NCBI GenBank assembly: GCA_036924285.1
Contig: JAYKYS010000006.1
Location: 20,930,001-20,994,000, forward strand
Length of the DNA stretch: 64,000 nt
Direction of reading: 5' to 3'
Origin: Asterella californica
Taxonomy: Eukaryota > Streptophyta > Marchantiopsida > Marchantiales > Aytoniaceae
Made by a program: the position numbers and the translations under genes. This document shows, piece after piece, positions 44,651-56,869 of the stretch. The notes beneath the pieces were generated by a model. The model was not told where the DNA came from. It did not search any database and saw nothing but the letters and a program-made list of their open reading frames with translations. Each line of letters opens with the position of its first letter. Position 1 is the first letter of the stretch.

Positions 44651-47600
44651 ATTACTTTGTATATGAAATTTTTTACCATACGGAGCGATTCTATGGGCGA
44701 GTTTAAACTGAATGTCCATTCAAACATGTTGTAAAAATTGATTATGAAATTGACATGACAACCTGTAAAGCAGATTAACTGTTTGAAACATTAGTTGGAG
44801 CAGACCCCGTAAGATAAGTTCTTTCTACGTGTTTAGGAAGGCGCAAGAATGACATGTAAACAATCATTCATTTCAAGAAAGTTACGTCCATAGACGAGAA
44901 AACCTTGTAACAGTAAGGTTTTGGTCTCGTGAATGTTGAAAATTTACTCATTTTTCTTTAACGTTTTATTACGATTACGCTTCAAACTGTAACTCAAACC
45001 TTTCGCATAACGATAATGATAGGATTCAGATAAGAAGACAAAGTCCAAAATATTAGACTTTTCAGGACTGCAGAACGTTTGTACTCACAAGTTCAGTTAG
45101 TTTTAACTGTATACAGGAGATTTCATTTACGGGAATTTACACAGCATATTTCCAGTGACTGTCAAATTTTCATACCAACTCTAGGCAAAAACCCGTGAAA
45201 AGTTTTATGGGAGTGACGGGAACTTTCTAAAGTCCCAGTAAATCAACATAAAACAATCTTAATACAATAATATCTATTAGTGGATCTCATATCTTCCTAC
45301 CTTTAATGAGGTAATTTTCAGTTTAATAACAATTCAAGAATTATTGTTGAAGATTTCACGGTAATTATTCCAAAACGATTGCCAAGAGAACATGGTAGTT
45401 TAATTTTTCATCTCGTGGAATGAATGTAAAGAATTATTAGCACTCTACTAAATTTTTATTACTCCAAGTTTTTGTTGTAGTCTCTTATGGATAGAGCTAA
45501 TCTCAGCAACAACGGCAACCTTAAACTCCTATCACTTGTCAAAAACTATGAAAGAAGAAAATTACCATAATTTATCAAAAGATAACTTTGTATAGAGCAG
45601 TGAATTATTGATGGTTGCTCTTGTGAGTTAACAAGTACTATTTTGTACTTAAGATTGTATATTTTTATGACTTAGAATCATTCTCTTGAGTATTCAACTT
45701 CATTATTGGCATAATTCATTGTCAAACAAATCAAAAACAAGTAAAGAACATCTGAGGACTCTTGATCAAAGTAGTAACTCTCTCCCACGTGCCAATAATA
45801 TGATCAAACGTGAACAATTCTAATTATTTTATGATCATATTCTCTATCTTCAGATGGAGAGATCATATGCACACCTTAAATCTATAACGAAAACCCTTAG
45901 CTTTCTCTTGCAAGGTTTGGATCATAAATTAAACCTCACTAAAAAATCAATCTCCATTCGTTCTTGTTCACATCGTATTTTAAGCTAGAGTCGGACTTTC
46001 GTAATTCACAGGGTTTATAGTTCTTTCTCCTACTACTACGTTTACATAAAGACTATCAAAGGTACCCAAAACTTGAAAAATGATAATGAACTCCATGTTT
46101 AGAAGAGAAACTTGGAACATGAAGAAATCCATGTCTACAAAATGGACTCCAATGAAAGATGAAATATTACACTTGTACATATGTTCCCATTGTTACATAT
46201 ATACAGTGTAAACTAATTATTTTCTTTGTGTTTAGCTATCCCATCGTCATCTAAGTGAAGATCTAAGTCATTCTAGTTATTCTGTTCAACTCTAGTTACG
46301 TTAAGCATTAGATTGTATATTAGAATCGGTCAACTTGCATCATTACATCTGATATTTGTCAACTACATTGGTCTCTATACCAAGAGGAATAGTTTCTGAA
46401 AATATATTCCGCATTACACATTCTCATCAGCACACCCTTCGGGTACAAGCAATTAGTTAACTCCACATTGTAAGTTAACGCAAATCAGGCCTTTGTATGC
46501 TACTTTTGATGTACTTAGTCAGGTTTCTTGTGGGTTATCTATGTAGGTGTGGTTACTGTGTACTATGGCCACTCCCTTTACTTGAGTGTGACCTTTGATC
46601 AAATCTGGCCTTCTCCATGTCTGAATATATTCATATCGTAAATATGTCTCTAATTAATGCTTAACCATCCTAGTGAAAACGCATGCAAAATGAACTTCTT
46701 GGGAACTTTTACGTGTTTGCGGTTTGACACTTCTGACAAGAAAAGACATAAGTGTTAAACAGAAATTTTAGAATTAAGTTGATAGCGAAAATGAAATCTA
46801 GGTGAGAAGCACACCAGACAGAAACCATAGAGACAGCGTGAACAGACGTGATTCAGAGACTACAAGTGCGAACACTTGCTGATGAAAAGAATATATTTAA
46901 TCAATATATTCATTTATTATATAATCCTTCCCAACAGAAAAATAGATAATAAATCTGACTATTTTATATTTACCTCCTCCACCAAAATATGCAAGGAAGT
47001 GAGTAAATAACTACAGCTTAACCACATAATAACACACAAGTGAACACGCTTTCTTGGTTCTCTTTTCTCTTACCATAATCAGCCCAAATGGACCCCAAAG
47101 ATTTACTCTCCTTCCCTCACGCAAGCATGGATATTTAGCTAAGATTCCAGGCTTCACACGCACTAACAGATATTCATCAGAAGACAGTCATTCCATAATA
47201 CTTGGCATGGCAAACGTACCTCTCCTTTCACGTGGTCCAGCAAAGGATTGACACGTGGAAGTTAGAACAAAAGGCTATCTACTAGATGTGAAGATAACCA
47301 TGTTTTAGACATGCCTTGAGGAACCGGTAACCGGTTATACCTTCTGAGGATAGGTCGCCAGGCACAACTTGTCATAATAAGCTACAAGGAAAACAGTTCT
47401 GGTGTGAATAGATATTTGTAAAACTGTAATATACACACACGATTTAGGGTTACCGTATATCCAAATACTATAATCTGCCCTAAAACAAGTGAAGGTTTAT
47501 TTCTCTACGGTCACTAGAATATTTTAATTAACAGTAAATATCATGGACGGTTAGTTCCTTGCAACAACATATTTGTTTCATAAAATTACCCGGAAGCTTT

Positions 47601-47660
47601 TGACTGTAAAAGATATCTGCGGGGATAAAAGCAGGGTGGGAAGACTAACAACTATGGTAG
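44651..47660. other. AT-rich intergenic DNA
   Basis: No gene, RNA or repeat can be supported. Short frames at 45980-46180 and 47054-47251 have no recognisable domain. Confidence 0.5.
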
Positions 47661-47665
47661 GTATG

Positions 47666-47701
47666 GAGAGGTATACACCATAATAATGGTGTATACCTCT
47701 C
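47666..47701. repeat. Perfect 16-bp-arm hairpin
   Basis: Arms 47666-47681 (gagaggtatacaccat) and 47686-47701 are exact reverse complements with the loop aata. Confidence 0.9.
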
Positions 47702-47901
47702 TCCCTTGTGATGGATGGATCCGTTGTGAAAAGTTACGGAGCCGTTATGAAAAGTGAAAATCAATTGTGAAGAACAGGAAGAAAATGATTTTTTTGGGTC
47801 GGATAATGGATAGTTAAGTGACTGAGTAGATGGAATAGAAGAAGAAGCGAAAAAGAATTAAGTTAGATTTGGATTAATGTTAATGCATAACCTCACAATT
47901 A

Positions 47902-47928
47902 TATTGGAAGGGAGTTACCCTTCCAATA
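47902..47928. repeat. Perfect 11-bp hairpin (ggaaggg stem)
   Basis: Arms 47902-47912 (tattggaaggg) and 47918-47928 with a 5-nt loop. The cccttcc stem resembles the hairpin family at 53.0-56.1 kb but the flanks do not match. Confidence 0.7.
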
Positions 47929-49445
47929 ACTCCATGTTGATATCGCATCAACACCGATAGTCTATCATTTAATGCTGTTGTTAAATTTTATATTCATTTT
48001 ATTAGAAAATAAATTATTTTTTATTTTAAAGATCACCATGAAGTATCAAGATTATTTATTAAAAAGGAAATTACCGCAACTACACGGTGTTGATATAACT
48101 CAACCTTGTGTAGTTAAATAATTATAGGTAATTTTCACTAAAGTAAGCCTATGAAAGTTTATGAGAAAGTTTACAATTTTCACAAAAATTGGTAGATTAA
48201 GTACCAACACTTCACTATAAAGTGTGAATGTCTGGATTAGAAAAATATTCTGGTAACGAACAGAAGTAACCGTAATTCTTAACTCTGCTGAAATAATAAC
48301 CAGCCAAGTTCTCTCGTGTCGCAGTCCATAGAGCTCAAAAAATGCAATTATTTACTTGCTCAACCCCCAAAAGAAATTATCAACTTGATCCATCTCTTCT
48401 TTGTGAAGACTGTTTGATTCACCAGTTGACCTGCCGCTGAAAGTTCTCTAGGTTATCGTGGTAGATAAAATATTGATTGTGCACTAGAGACCATGTGTAA
48501 ACTGATTCAAATATTCAAAATTTCTTCTCAGACCATGAAACACTGCAATGCATAAATCTAAAACTCATTCGCATCTGACGTGACGTTCTAACTGAGAAAA
48601 GTGTCTGTTACAGGTTAGAGAGTTGATCAGATAAATATTCATTAAGAGGGGTGGATCGAATTCATCATTCTTTCTGGAAAGTGGCACGAAGTAATTCTTA
48701 TCCAAAAGTGTTCTTCTTACAAACATACTCCAAATAATTCAGAAAGACATTTATCTCTTCACCATACTCTTCGTGGCCGTATTGCACTAAATGAAAGATT
48801 GGCCTGAGAGGGTCCAATGTGCACAAATATTAGTTTTAACAGACTTTGACCAAAACTTTTATGTATTAATATAAAGAAATATACACTAGAAAAGAAAAAT
48901 GTGAGTTCACAAACGACTTTGAATGTTTTGTGCTGCCGATATGTAACGTCGACATGTAACTCTTACCTGACGAGTAAAAAAAGTTTTTTATTTCGATCAG
49001 AGTCCGTAAAAAATAGAGTCTGTGCGCTGGGGACTGTTCAAGCCAGTCTTTGTTCGGGGGACGTTCAATCCAATCTTCCTTCACTTGATATTGGATAAAA
49101 CAAATACAAAAAGTCCACCATAACATCTCCTTCCTCGGCCGCAAACCCTCCACCTTGTTGGAACGACCACCGGCTCTCTATCTACCTCCGGCCACCCCGC
49201 CATCGAGCAACCCCGGCCCCGCCGGCTGCTCCATCCTCAGCCGTTTCAGTATGTACAGTACCACACGCAGAGGTCTAGGATTGCCTGGCGCCTGTTGACC
49301 GTGGTAACGCTGGGGTGCTGTCGTCTTCTGGAGCTTACCACGACATTAAGGTAGTCCTTGAGTTCCCAAAGTAAAAGTTTCACGAACTTGGGAACTGCCC
49401 TTCGTCTTGACGTTTGAACACTAATTCCTACGACTACGGAGCTTT
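47929..49445. other. Intergenic DNA, becoming GC-rich at the right
   Basis: No gene is supported. A ~30-bp imperfect tandem repeat occurs around 49015-49070 ('gtctgtgcgctggggactgttcaa' type, two copies). The block 49120-49250 is C-rich and could code for a proline-rich piece, but no protein is recognised. Confidence 0.4.
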
Positions 49446-49513
49446 GTCCTCTGATTTTCTTTTTATTTTTCTTGTTATAATTAACCGGCCGCAGTAGGCC
49501 GGGCCAAAATTTA

Positions 49514-49960
49514 TTAACAGAATAAGGGAGCCACCCGATCAAACAGAATCTCACAGCGGGCCCCACCACAGCGGCCCCAGGAGCCACAGCCCCTAACCCC
49601 GGACCCATCTCTCTCGGTCCTGTCCTCCGTCCTCGTGTGCGCACCCCAGTGTCGCTGCTCAGCCCCTTTCTGTTCCTCCTTGACCTGGAAATTCTCAAGG
49701 GTCCACGATGTTGTGAGTGAAAGACGATCCGAGGTCCATAAGCTGCAGGCTCCACCTCGCCTTGTCGATCTCGTGTTCCCTCGGCTTTCTATTAATCTAG
49801 TCGCGGCAGAAGTCGAGAAGAAAACAGTTGGAGTTATTATTTTTCTCTTCAGCTTTGTGTTCCTTCCGAACGTCTTGACGATGACTATCTTTATTGGTAT
49901 TTTGCTCTCGTCCTTGCTCTCTTTTGAACCTCGAGTGTGACTCTTAGTTTTTGCAGTCAT
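49514..49960 (-). pseudogene. LINE B 3' region or unrelated ORF
   Basis: A 148-residue minus-strand frame between the zinc-binding region and the A-rich tail of LINE B. It is basic, with many Thr/Arg/Ser, and has no known domain. Its place suggests the C-terminal or 3' untranslated part of LINE B. An overlapping 169-residue frame (49246-49755) is open as well, so coding is unproven. Confidence 0.25.
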
Positions 49961-50279
49961 CGAGGGATATTAAAATTGCCGTTCAGTTCTCTACCTCTTC
50001 TTGATCTTGTCCGCCAGTCCCTCTGCCCCGTCCCCAAAGTCTACATAGCATTAGTCTATGCTTTTCTGTTGTCTTGGCTCACATCCTCTCTAAGCCTCGT
50101 CCACGTATGTCTTGACCACTTCCGTCATAATCTTATCGCAGAGCGATCCGTCTTGTGTCTTTGAAAACCGATCCGTTCTCTCCGTCCAATCAACTTGAAT
50201 GTATTCCACTAGAATATAGAGCAGAGAAGAGTTATATGTTATCTCATTTTTAAAGTCTTATCCACTCATCATCAGTAAC

Positions 50280-51540
50280 CTACTGCTTTCGACATAGTCC
50301 AGACCGCAAGCAGGAACATGTAGTCTAAACCTCTCTCATCTAGCTTTTATGATGGGACAGTCTCAGAAGAGGTGCTCAATAATCTCCATCGCGCTGCACC
50401 TTTTCGAGCACCTCCCATCTCCAATCTTCATCTGAAAGGTTTGACGGTGGATGAAGAAGTCATGGGTTAGCATTCTCCAAATCTATAGATTTGTTCTCAT
50501 CGCGTCTCATGTCCGTCCAACCTTCCTCCACGGTCATTTCTGAATTGACAGTCAGAAGCAATCCCTTTCAGATCCTTAGATCAAGCATCCAATCTTTCGT
50601 GGTATCGTTCTCTCTTCTCTAGTTCTCACTCTCTTGCAGACCGTCGGATATTATCTACCTCTCCTCCGTCCATCTTGTGAGTCTTTCCAGAGACCGGCTC
50701 TCGGTCGATTCTTGTCCTTCTGATGAGAGAAGAGAGAGGTCCCCCTCATCGAGTCTTGAAGATCTTTGAGCTTAAGAGAGTTCAGAGTAGTAAGCTTATT
50801 CCTTCTTAGACCGCTTAATGTATCATTCTTCTCTTGGTCATCTATCTGCATTATCTTTTGTCATAGCTCGACCACTAACAGTGAGGATAGAGTCCTGGTA
50901 ACTGAGCCCTCTCTCCATCAAACACGAGCCGACAAGAGATCGCTTTCTAGCATTTGAGCATGTTATCTAGAGTCGAGAAGTTACAATCTCAGAGTTCTGA
51001 TTTCCTCAGGAGGCACTCCTCTACAGACCACCCATCATCTCTCTCTTGTTCTTGTCTTTCCTTATAGTCTCTTTGATGTGTTATCTCGCGATGTTAAACC
51101 ATTCTTGTCTGCTCTCTTTCAGAAGTTTAGCTAAATACTTCAACTTTAGAGCTTGAGCCACCTTCTCGAAGGGGTGATCCCTAGACCTCTTTCTTCCTTA
51201 GGTTTTGTTAGTGTTTCCCATGCCACCATCGGGACCTTGGACCTAACTTCAATATTCCTTCTCCACAAGAACGTCCTACAGACATCTTTCATTTTCTTGA
51301 ATCATGCTATCGAGCAGTCTAAACTAGTAAGTTGATAGACGAGAATAGATATGAGGATATGAGTAAGGAGGATAACACGGCTTGATCAAGAGAGGAGCCT
51401 ACTGGACCAGTGCTGAAGCTTACTTTGTAAACGACCCACAATCGTCTCCACAACCTGAGCCTCCAACAGACTTCTCACTATCCAGATCCTTAAGCATTTG
51501 ATCATCTGGCTTGGTCTCGCAATGATACACCCTGAGGAAA
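50280..51540 (-). pseudogene. LINE B ORF2, post-RT part and zinc-binding domain
   Basis: Minus-strand text includes KYLG-type start near 51535, GRLQSKLQHWSSRLL (about 51440), VCRTFLWRRNIEVRSKVP followed by MVAWETLTKPKEE and RGLGI (about 51175-51290), and near 50380-50480 LWRMLTHDFFIHRQTFQMKI followed by GDGRCSKRC and HLF-DCP. The last part is the reverse-transcriptase-associated zinc-binding domain with its Cys and His positions (C..C...H....C). Several stops and shifts interrupt it. The domain is thought to help bind element RNA. Confidence 0.7.
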
Positions 51541-51544
51541 AATT

Positions 51545-52830
51545 AAAGAGAATGGAACATCAGGATGCACTTACTTGGAGGAAGAGGAGCCGCATACAGT
51601 GGCTTAAGGAAGGGGAAGTCTCTCCCGCTATTTCTTTGTCCAGCTCAAGATAAAGCATGGAAGGGAGACCATGAAGGGGGTGGTAATGACAAATAGACAA
51701 ATCACAAAAGACCATGATGAAATTCTGGAGAGAGTGCACCGGTTCTAATTTGATCTATACGTGAAGACGAGGAGGTGACACTGAACCGGATCAAGAGAAA
51801 GGAGGAGTTGGAGCTCACCTCAAAATTGACGATGGATGCGAGAATGTCAGTATAGTCGCGTTGCCTAAGCTCGAAAAACTAGAAGGTATGGTGTTGAGCT
51901 TCTCTAAAAGAGAAATCTCTTGGGATTGACGGGATAACTTATGAAGTTTTGCAGAGTGTTGATCATTCATATGGGAGGAATGTTTTGTCATGGTCCGAGA
52001 GTTTTGGAAGACAAAAAGAATAGATGAGAAAACCTTGCAGAGGGTCATTAAGCTAATCCTTAAAAAGAGAAGGAGAAACGAACTTGGGAACTAGAGGTCA
52101 ATCTCTCTACTCACGACTACTTACAAGATTCTTAGCAATCTACTGGCTGAAGAGAATAAAAGCAATGATAAAGAATGTAGTCGACGAGCAACAAATTGAC
52201 TTCATACAAGAAAAAGACATATACAATAACATTCTAATCTTCAAGTTGAGACAAGAGATGACAGAGACTAAGGACTGGCCGTCATTTTTTTCTTAAGATC
52301 GACTTCACAAAGTATACGACCGAGTGTTGCAAGAGTACATGCAGGAAACCATATAGTACATGAAGTTCGACTCCAACTTTATGGAACTGCTGAAGGGTTT
52401 ATCATAAAGAAGGAGGACAATCTAAAGTGTATGTGAATGGGGCTTTCACCGAGGGCATAGCCTTAGGAAGAGGGATCAGACGAGTGTGCTCGGTTGTCCT
52501 CTTCCTCTTTGTTATCACCACCCAATCCTTGATGAACATGCTCAAGCACGCTAGGGAACAAGGCTCCATTGAAGATGCGAACGGGAGAAAGAGCCTCCCT
52601 CCTTCATCAGCTTTTTGCGGATGACACGAGGCTCATAATCAAGGGCACAGAGGAATGATTTAATGTCACATATGAAGTCATCCATAGGTATGAGGAAGTC
52701 TCAGAGACTTCGCTGAACCTGAGGAAGTCGATGATTATTCCGATGGAAGTGGGAGAGGTTCTTAGATAACTTTGTCCTTGGATAATCCTCTCAGTGGGTC
52801 AGTGCCGTTGGAGCCTGTTCGGACATGGTA
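51545..52830 (+). pseudogene. LINE B reverse transcriptase (inverted half)
   Basis: Plus-strand blocks in order are DALTWRKRSRIQWLKEGEV (about 51565), RSISLLTTTYKI-like text (about 52095), NVVDEQQIDFIQEKDIYNN (52175-52235), KVYVNGAFTEGIALGRGIRR (about 52425-52485), LFVITTQSLMNML and FADDT (52614-52628), the RT active site with both aspartates. After it, SLNLRKSMIIPM (about 52715-52745) is the last recognisable block. 'RQGCP' has become RRVCS. It would be the polymerase of the LINE. Frames shift at least four times. Confidence 0.75.
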
Positions 52831-52975
52831 CTATAGTCTTTATTTCATCATGTTGACAACATGAGCTTAGTGTCAACTTCGTAATCCAAGCAATCTAAAC
52901 AATACATAAACCACGTTTACACGTTGGGTAGCGACTGCATGAGATAATTACTCATAACATGGCAATCCTGCATAT

Positions 52976-53035
52976 TTGCATGCCCATTAACTTATGACCT
53001 AACCCTTCCTCTTGGAAAGGTTAGCTTAAAGATTA
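52976..53035. repeat. CCTAACCCTTCC hairpin family, copy 1
   Basis: A stem of 11 bp with one mismatch (52999-53009 with 53014-53024, loop tctt), preceded by 'tttgcatgcccattaacttatga'-type sequence that is related to copies 2 and 3. Confidence 0.65.
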
Positions 53036-53228
53036 ATGTGTATACATATATTAATGATTTAATTCTTCGAGGAAACATTTATAGTTGAAAGAGTCATGTT
53101 TCATTTCATTGGACTTATAGGTTTATATTCCCCGTAGAGTCCATCTGTTACATTTAACTTATAATTATTTAAATTTAGATATTTAATTCAATAATTTCAA
53201 ATTTTGACTATGTTCTGTTATGTGCAAT

Positions 53229-53271
53229 GTGTGCAATAAGCAAACATTGCGCATGTTTGCTTACTGCACAC
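53229..53271. repeat. 19-bp hairpin with one mismatch
   Basis: Arms 53229-53247 and 53253-53271 pair at 18 of 19 positions around the loop tgcgc. It is near but not related in sequence to the CCTTCC hairpins. Confidence 0.8.
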
Positions 53272-53440
53272 TTATTTCTAGTTCTTCTCAACAACAACAA
53301 AAGTTTATCCAAAGTCATAATGTAAGACAAAACATCAAGAATAATTTTAAGTTTGTCTTTTTCTGTCTCTCTGTTCAGAAAGACGCTCATTTGGGATGCA
53401 TATTCCTTGTTTATTCACTCCATCTTCCGATGGAGGAGGC

Positions 53441-53510
53441 AAATATGCAAAGGGTTTCATTTAATACCTAACCCTTCCGACAGGAAGGGTTAGGTATTAA
53501 ATTAAACTTA
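53441..53510. repeat. CCTAACCCTTCC hairpin family, copy 2
   Basis: The best copy: arms 53459-53478 and 53483-53502 are exact 20-bp reverse complements around a 4-nt loop. It is preceded by 'atatgcaaagggtttc', similar to copy 3. Confidence 0.85.
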
Positions 53511-53789
53511 GTGTACATGAGTGGTTTAATGAGCACTGTTTTCCGCACTTATACGTTTTGAGACGCGACACTGGGGTCAAGCTTTATGGGTTCTCTCCTA
53601 TACTCTCCGTGTTTCCAGGTATTTCCAAAAATAGAAATTAAAATAAGTAATTAAAAATTAAAAATTAAAAATATTATATATTGTATATTCCATAATCTCA
53701 CTGCGACTTCCCCGTGACCTTGCCCCTGCACTCGAATTCACGCTTTCTCCGCTTGTCCGTTTCTCTTCTCTGCGAACTGTACAGTTTCG
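53511..53789. other. Intergenic DNA
   Basis: Nothing recognisable except an AT-rich stretch with repeats of aattaaa (about 53635-53680). Confidence 0.4.
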
Positions 53790-54002
53790 ATGCTTATTGA
53801 ACGAATATGTAGACTGGTAACTCGGAGACTTGAAAAGCAGCCATTTTCAACGGACCACTTAACCAACTACAGCAATGTGATGGTGAGTGTCACTAAATTT
53901 GACCAAGATATGGTAGAGAAGATTAATGTAAAGCCGAAGGAAAACTATGACGGTTTTTGCACTCTCAGTTTCAAAACTGCAGAAGAGGTTAAGCGTGTGT
54001 AG
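53790..54002 (+). CDS. Hypothetical 70-residue ORF, doubtful
   Basis: Starts MLIERICRLVTRRLEKQPF and contains a balanced, protein-like stretch (FDQDMVEKINVKPKENYDGF). It could be an exon fragment. No family is recognised and no supporting splice site was sought successfully. Confidence 0.2.
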   Translation: MLIERICRLVTRRLEKQPFSTDHLTNYSNVMVSVTKFDQDMVEKINVKPKENYDGFCTLSFKTAEEVKRV

Positions 54003-54868
54003 CATGGGTGGTAATAAGTGAGAGGTCTAGATTGTGTGCAGTTTTAGTTTTACAATAAGGTTAGACTTTGAACATACAGTTTTTCATCATTTAGGAGAGT
54101 GAATTTTTCCGGGTAATTTTCAGCTCTATGTTTGTAATTTTTGGGTGTAATACACACGAGGACATCCTCGTTGGATATTTGCTTGCCTCCACATCACTAA
54201 TCTGTGGAACAGTGCGAGGAGAACTCTGGAAATTATCCTATACTAGAGAAACTGCACCCCACTCGGGAGTTCACAAACTGAAGCGAAAATAGCTAAAAAT
54301 GTATGGAAAACAACTGGAACTGTAGGTGCGAATGAGCTATTAGTATACAGAACCTTGCAGTCAACAAGAAGGCACAGAGTACCGTTCCACTGTAGGTTCC
54401 CATGCAGGCGGAAGGAGGGATCCATTGTACTACATAGAACGTGGTTCACATGAGTACCAAAGAACACAGTGCAGACTATAGTGGTTACTTCTGTTTGTTA
54501 CAGAAATATATTTCCAACTACCAGATAGTCAGACTTTGCAGTTACGTGTTAATTTCAAGTTAATTGCGTATTAGTTCTTGAGAATAGAGTTTTGTACTAT
54601 AATTTTCTGACAAACAAAGTAATCAAGATTAAAGTTTTTGATACAATAATTACTCGACTAGGTCAAAAGAGGACTGCTAAGGTGCAATACTACCACTAAG
54701 TACTGCACCAAAGGTGACGGAAAGTCCATAGAGTGCAATATAGCCATCGGAATGACAATAAATGTTCACACCCGTCCAAATGAATTCATAAGCATATAGT
54801 GGAGTGCAAAAGAGTAACCATACCACAAGCCTCACCCAGTAAGACCAGCACATGATTAGGGTTTACAT
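54003..54868. other. Intergenic DNA
   Basis: No gene or clear repeat. A minus frame at 54243-54467 (74 residues) has no recognisable motif. Confidence 0.45.
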
Positions 54869-55688
54869 ACATTAGGAGGTGTCAAACTTATAAAATAATA
54901 GTTTCATGGAAAAACGTAGCCAACTTATAGAGAAATAATAATAGTGGTGTCAAAGTTCAGAGAGAATATTCTTCAATGACGGAGAGGTTATTGGCCGTAA
55001 AATTGTCACAAATAATTTTGTATATAAACGCAATTCATTCTAGATCGCGTCTATGACTGGACATCACAATTTTATCATTGATTTTTTTCCAGTTTGTATA
55101 CTCAAGATACAAGATACTCAAGATTTTTTTCTCAATACTCAAGATTTTTTTCCAGTTTGTATACCCCACTCAAAACAGTGGAGAATCCATTGTTAAAAAA
55201 ACAGACGAAATGAGTAAAGAGCCGTTACAGAAAAAGCACGTGGCGTTTTTCTGTGAGTATCTCCGGAGATATCCACATGAAACACTGAACGAAGTCTGGA
55301 CGAAATCGTAACTCACATTCTAGGATATCGAATCTTTCAGAAGGTTACTAACTTTAACACCCCTAGTTGTTTGCATAAAACCTATAATTGAGTCGGGAAG
55401 CGATAGGAATAAAGGGATGCCTCAAAGCTCTCAGCAAGAGCTTCTTACCACCTACTTATGACAGAGGGGCATCAGATTAACTTCCAACCAAAACAAAATA
55501 GATAATAAATACATATTACGAATTTTGAGCTCATACGTGTAAAACTGACGAAAAAGCGACGAGATCCAAAGGAAATCCGTCAGACGGTCACAGGGTACCT
55601 TTTCAGGTACTCGTGAGTTGTGACGACTGAACCATTTTCGGCAAAACGTATGTCACCTAGAACCCCAGATTTGACACCCCTATTAGCC
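54869..55688. mobile_element. Outer TIR element, interrupted by an inner relative
   Basis: The left end acattaggaggtgtcaaactt (54869) and the right end, minus strand, ctaataggggtgtcaaa (55670-55686) are inverted repeats of the same type as the inner element 54939-55369. This suggests a related copy inserted into this one. There is no coding capacity. Confidence 0.4.
54939..55369. mobile_element. 431-bp TIR element (inner)
   Basis: Left end taatagtggtgtcaaagtt (54939-54957) and right end, minus strand, aactaggggtgttaaagtt (55350-55368) agree at 15 of 19 positions. Inside is the segment related to 44290-44352 and a short repeat of 'actcaagatttttttc' (about 55110-55160). No ORF with a known domain. 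Non-autonomous by all signs. Confidence 0.55.
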
Positions 55689-56020
55689 TCGAGTGTTTAC
55701 AGAAGGGGATCAACATCTGAATTTCAAACGGCTTTAAAAGAACAACTTACGTCCATTCCTAAAATCTGTTACATTATTCTGTAAAATTTGTTACATCACA
55801 TTTAAAAAGTCCCACGTACCACTGGTGGGAGTTCACAAGAAACGGTACTAATAGGGGGTCTCAAATATCGTTCGTAAAATAGAGAGACATCCAATGGTTA
55901 ATCAACAAAATCTGTTAATAATTTTTAAAACATTTTACTTGCCAGTGGTGGACTTTACATATATGTAAAGTCTTTTAATATGCATTCTTTGCATTTCACC
56001 CTCTTCAAGTTCAGAAAAAA
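55370..56020. other. Intergenic DNA with local duplication and an orphan TIR
   Basis: Two related stretches, about 55757-55833 and 55905-55955, share 'aaaatctgtta' and 'ccagtggtggac/ccactggtgggag'. At 55846-55866 tactaatagggggtctcaaat is another TIR-type end with no clear partner. Confidence 0.4.
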
Positions 56021-56110
56021 AGAATATGCAATGAGGTTTAATTTATAGCCTAATCCTTCCAAGAATAGCCTAACTTTTCTTCTTGAAAGGGTTACCTATA
56101 AACTAAAGTT
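56021..56110. repeat. CCTAACCCTTCC hairpin family, copy 3 (diverged)
   Basis: Starts like copy 2 ('atatgcaatgaggttt', then 'tttatagcctaatccttcc'). The left arm is partly duplicated (second 'atagcctaactttt'), and the right arm is gaaagggttacctataaac. Pairing is imperfect. Confidence 0.65.
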
Positions 56111-56683
56111 TATATTAAAAATATTTTTACTTGTGGAAGGCACTTAAGTCTTTATATTATAAAAAAGTTTTGTCTGCGTGATTACTTACGAGTTAGTGTA
56201 ACTCAAATGACCATGCGTAATCAATGTAACCAAATGGGTTCTAATTTAATGTTTTAAATATACTATCTTAATTCTAGTGAAGTAAATATAGAAAAATTTA
56301 TCACAATCTAAAATGTATTTGCAAACCTAGTCGAGCACCACTCTTCTTGTAAATCTGCGCTTTTCACTACATTTTTTTGAAGACAGTTGTCAATCAATTG
56401 CTCATGCTAATTTTGTGACATGTTTAAACGTTTGTCTTCTTCTGCCGGAGGTACACTTTGCATGCATATACAGTCACTAGTGTAAAAGAATAGTTTATGT
56501 TAGAACAAGCTTGAATAATAGACCGACTCAAACCTCCTTCTGTTCAGATGAGAAGATGTAAGCATGAAGTGTCAAGTTGTGTAAGTGGCAGAATAACCTC
56601 CATACAGATATATTTTAGAAATTTTCAACGGTTTTCAGTCGATCATGTTTACGGACATGGACTGCAAACATCTAGTGACTGTG

Positions 56684-56723
56684 AAAGTTTATGTACCACC
56701 TCCAGAGGCGATACATAAACTTT
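56684..56723. repeat. Perfect 12-bp hairpin with 16-nt loop
   Basis: Arms 56684-56695 (aaagtttatgta) and 56712-56723 are exact reverse complements. Beyond one bulge the stem continues with ctgt/acag. It is AT-rich. Confidence 0.75.
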
Positions 56724-56869
56724 ACAGCTGAAACCTGTAATGTTTTTATGCAAATCACGAGAATATTTTACAGCCAAAGTTTGAGAGGACTATATCTCAG
56801 ATAAATGACTATAAAATCTAGAACCATGGTTTGAATGTCACCAACGAGTTCAAATCAGCCTGAACCGAA

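Larger units (their letters stand above)
49450..52830 (-). mobile_element. LINE B with inverted 5' part (twin-priming structure)
   Basis: The segment 49450-51540 reads on the minus strand: post-RT part from YLGCIIA onward, then the zinc-binding region, and an A-rich tail (minus strand, about 49450-49480). The segment 51545-52830 reads on the plus strand: linker, RT with FADDT, and ends just before the position where YLG would follow. The two halves thus join to one ORF2 if the second is flipped, with almost no loss at the break. This is what twin priming during LINE insertion produces. Many stops make it inactive. Confidence 0.65.
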
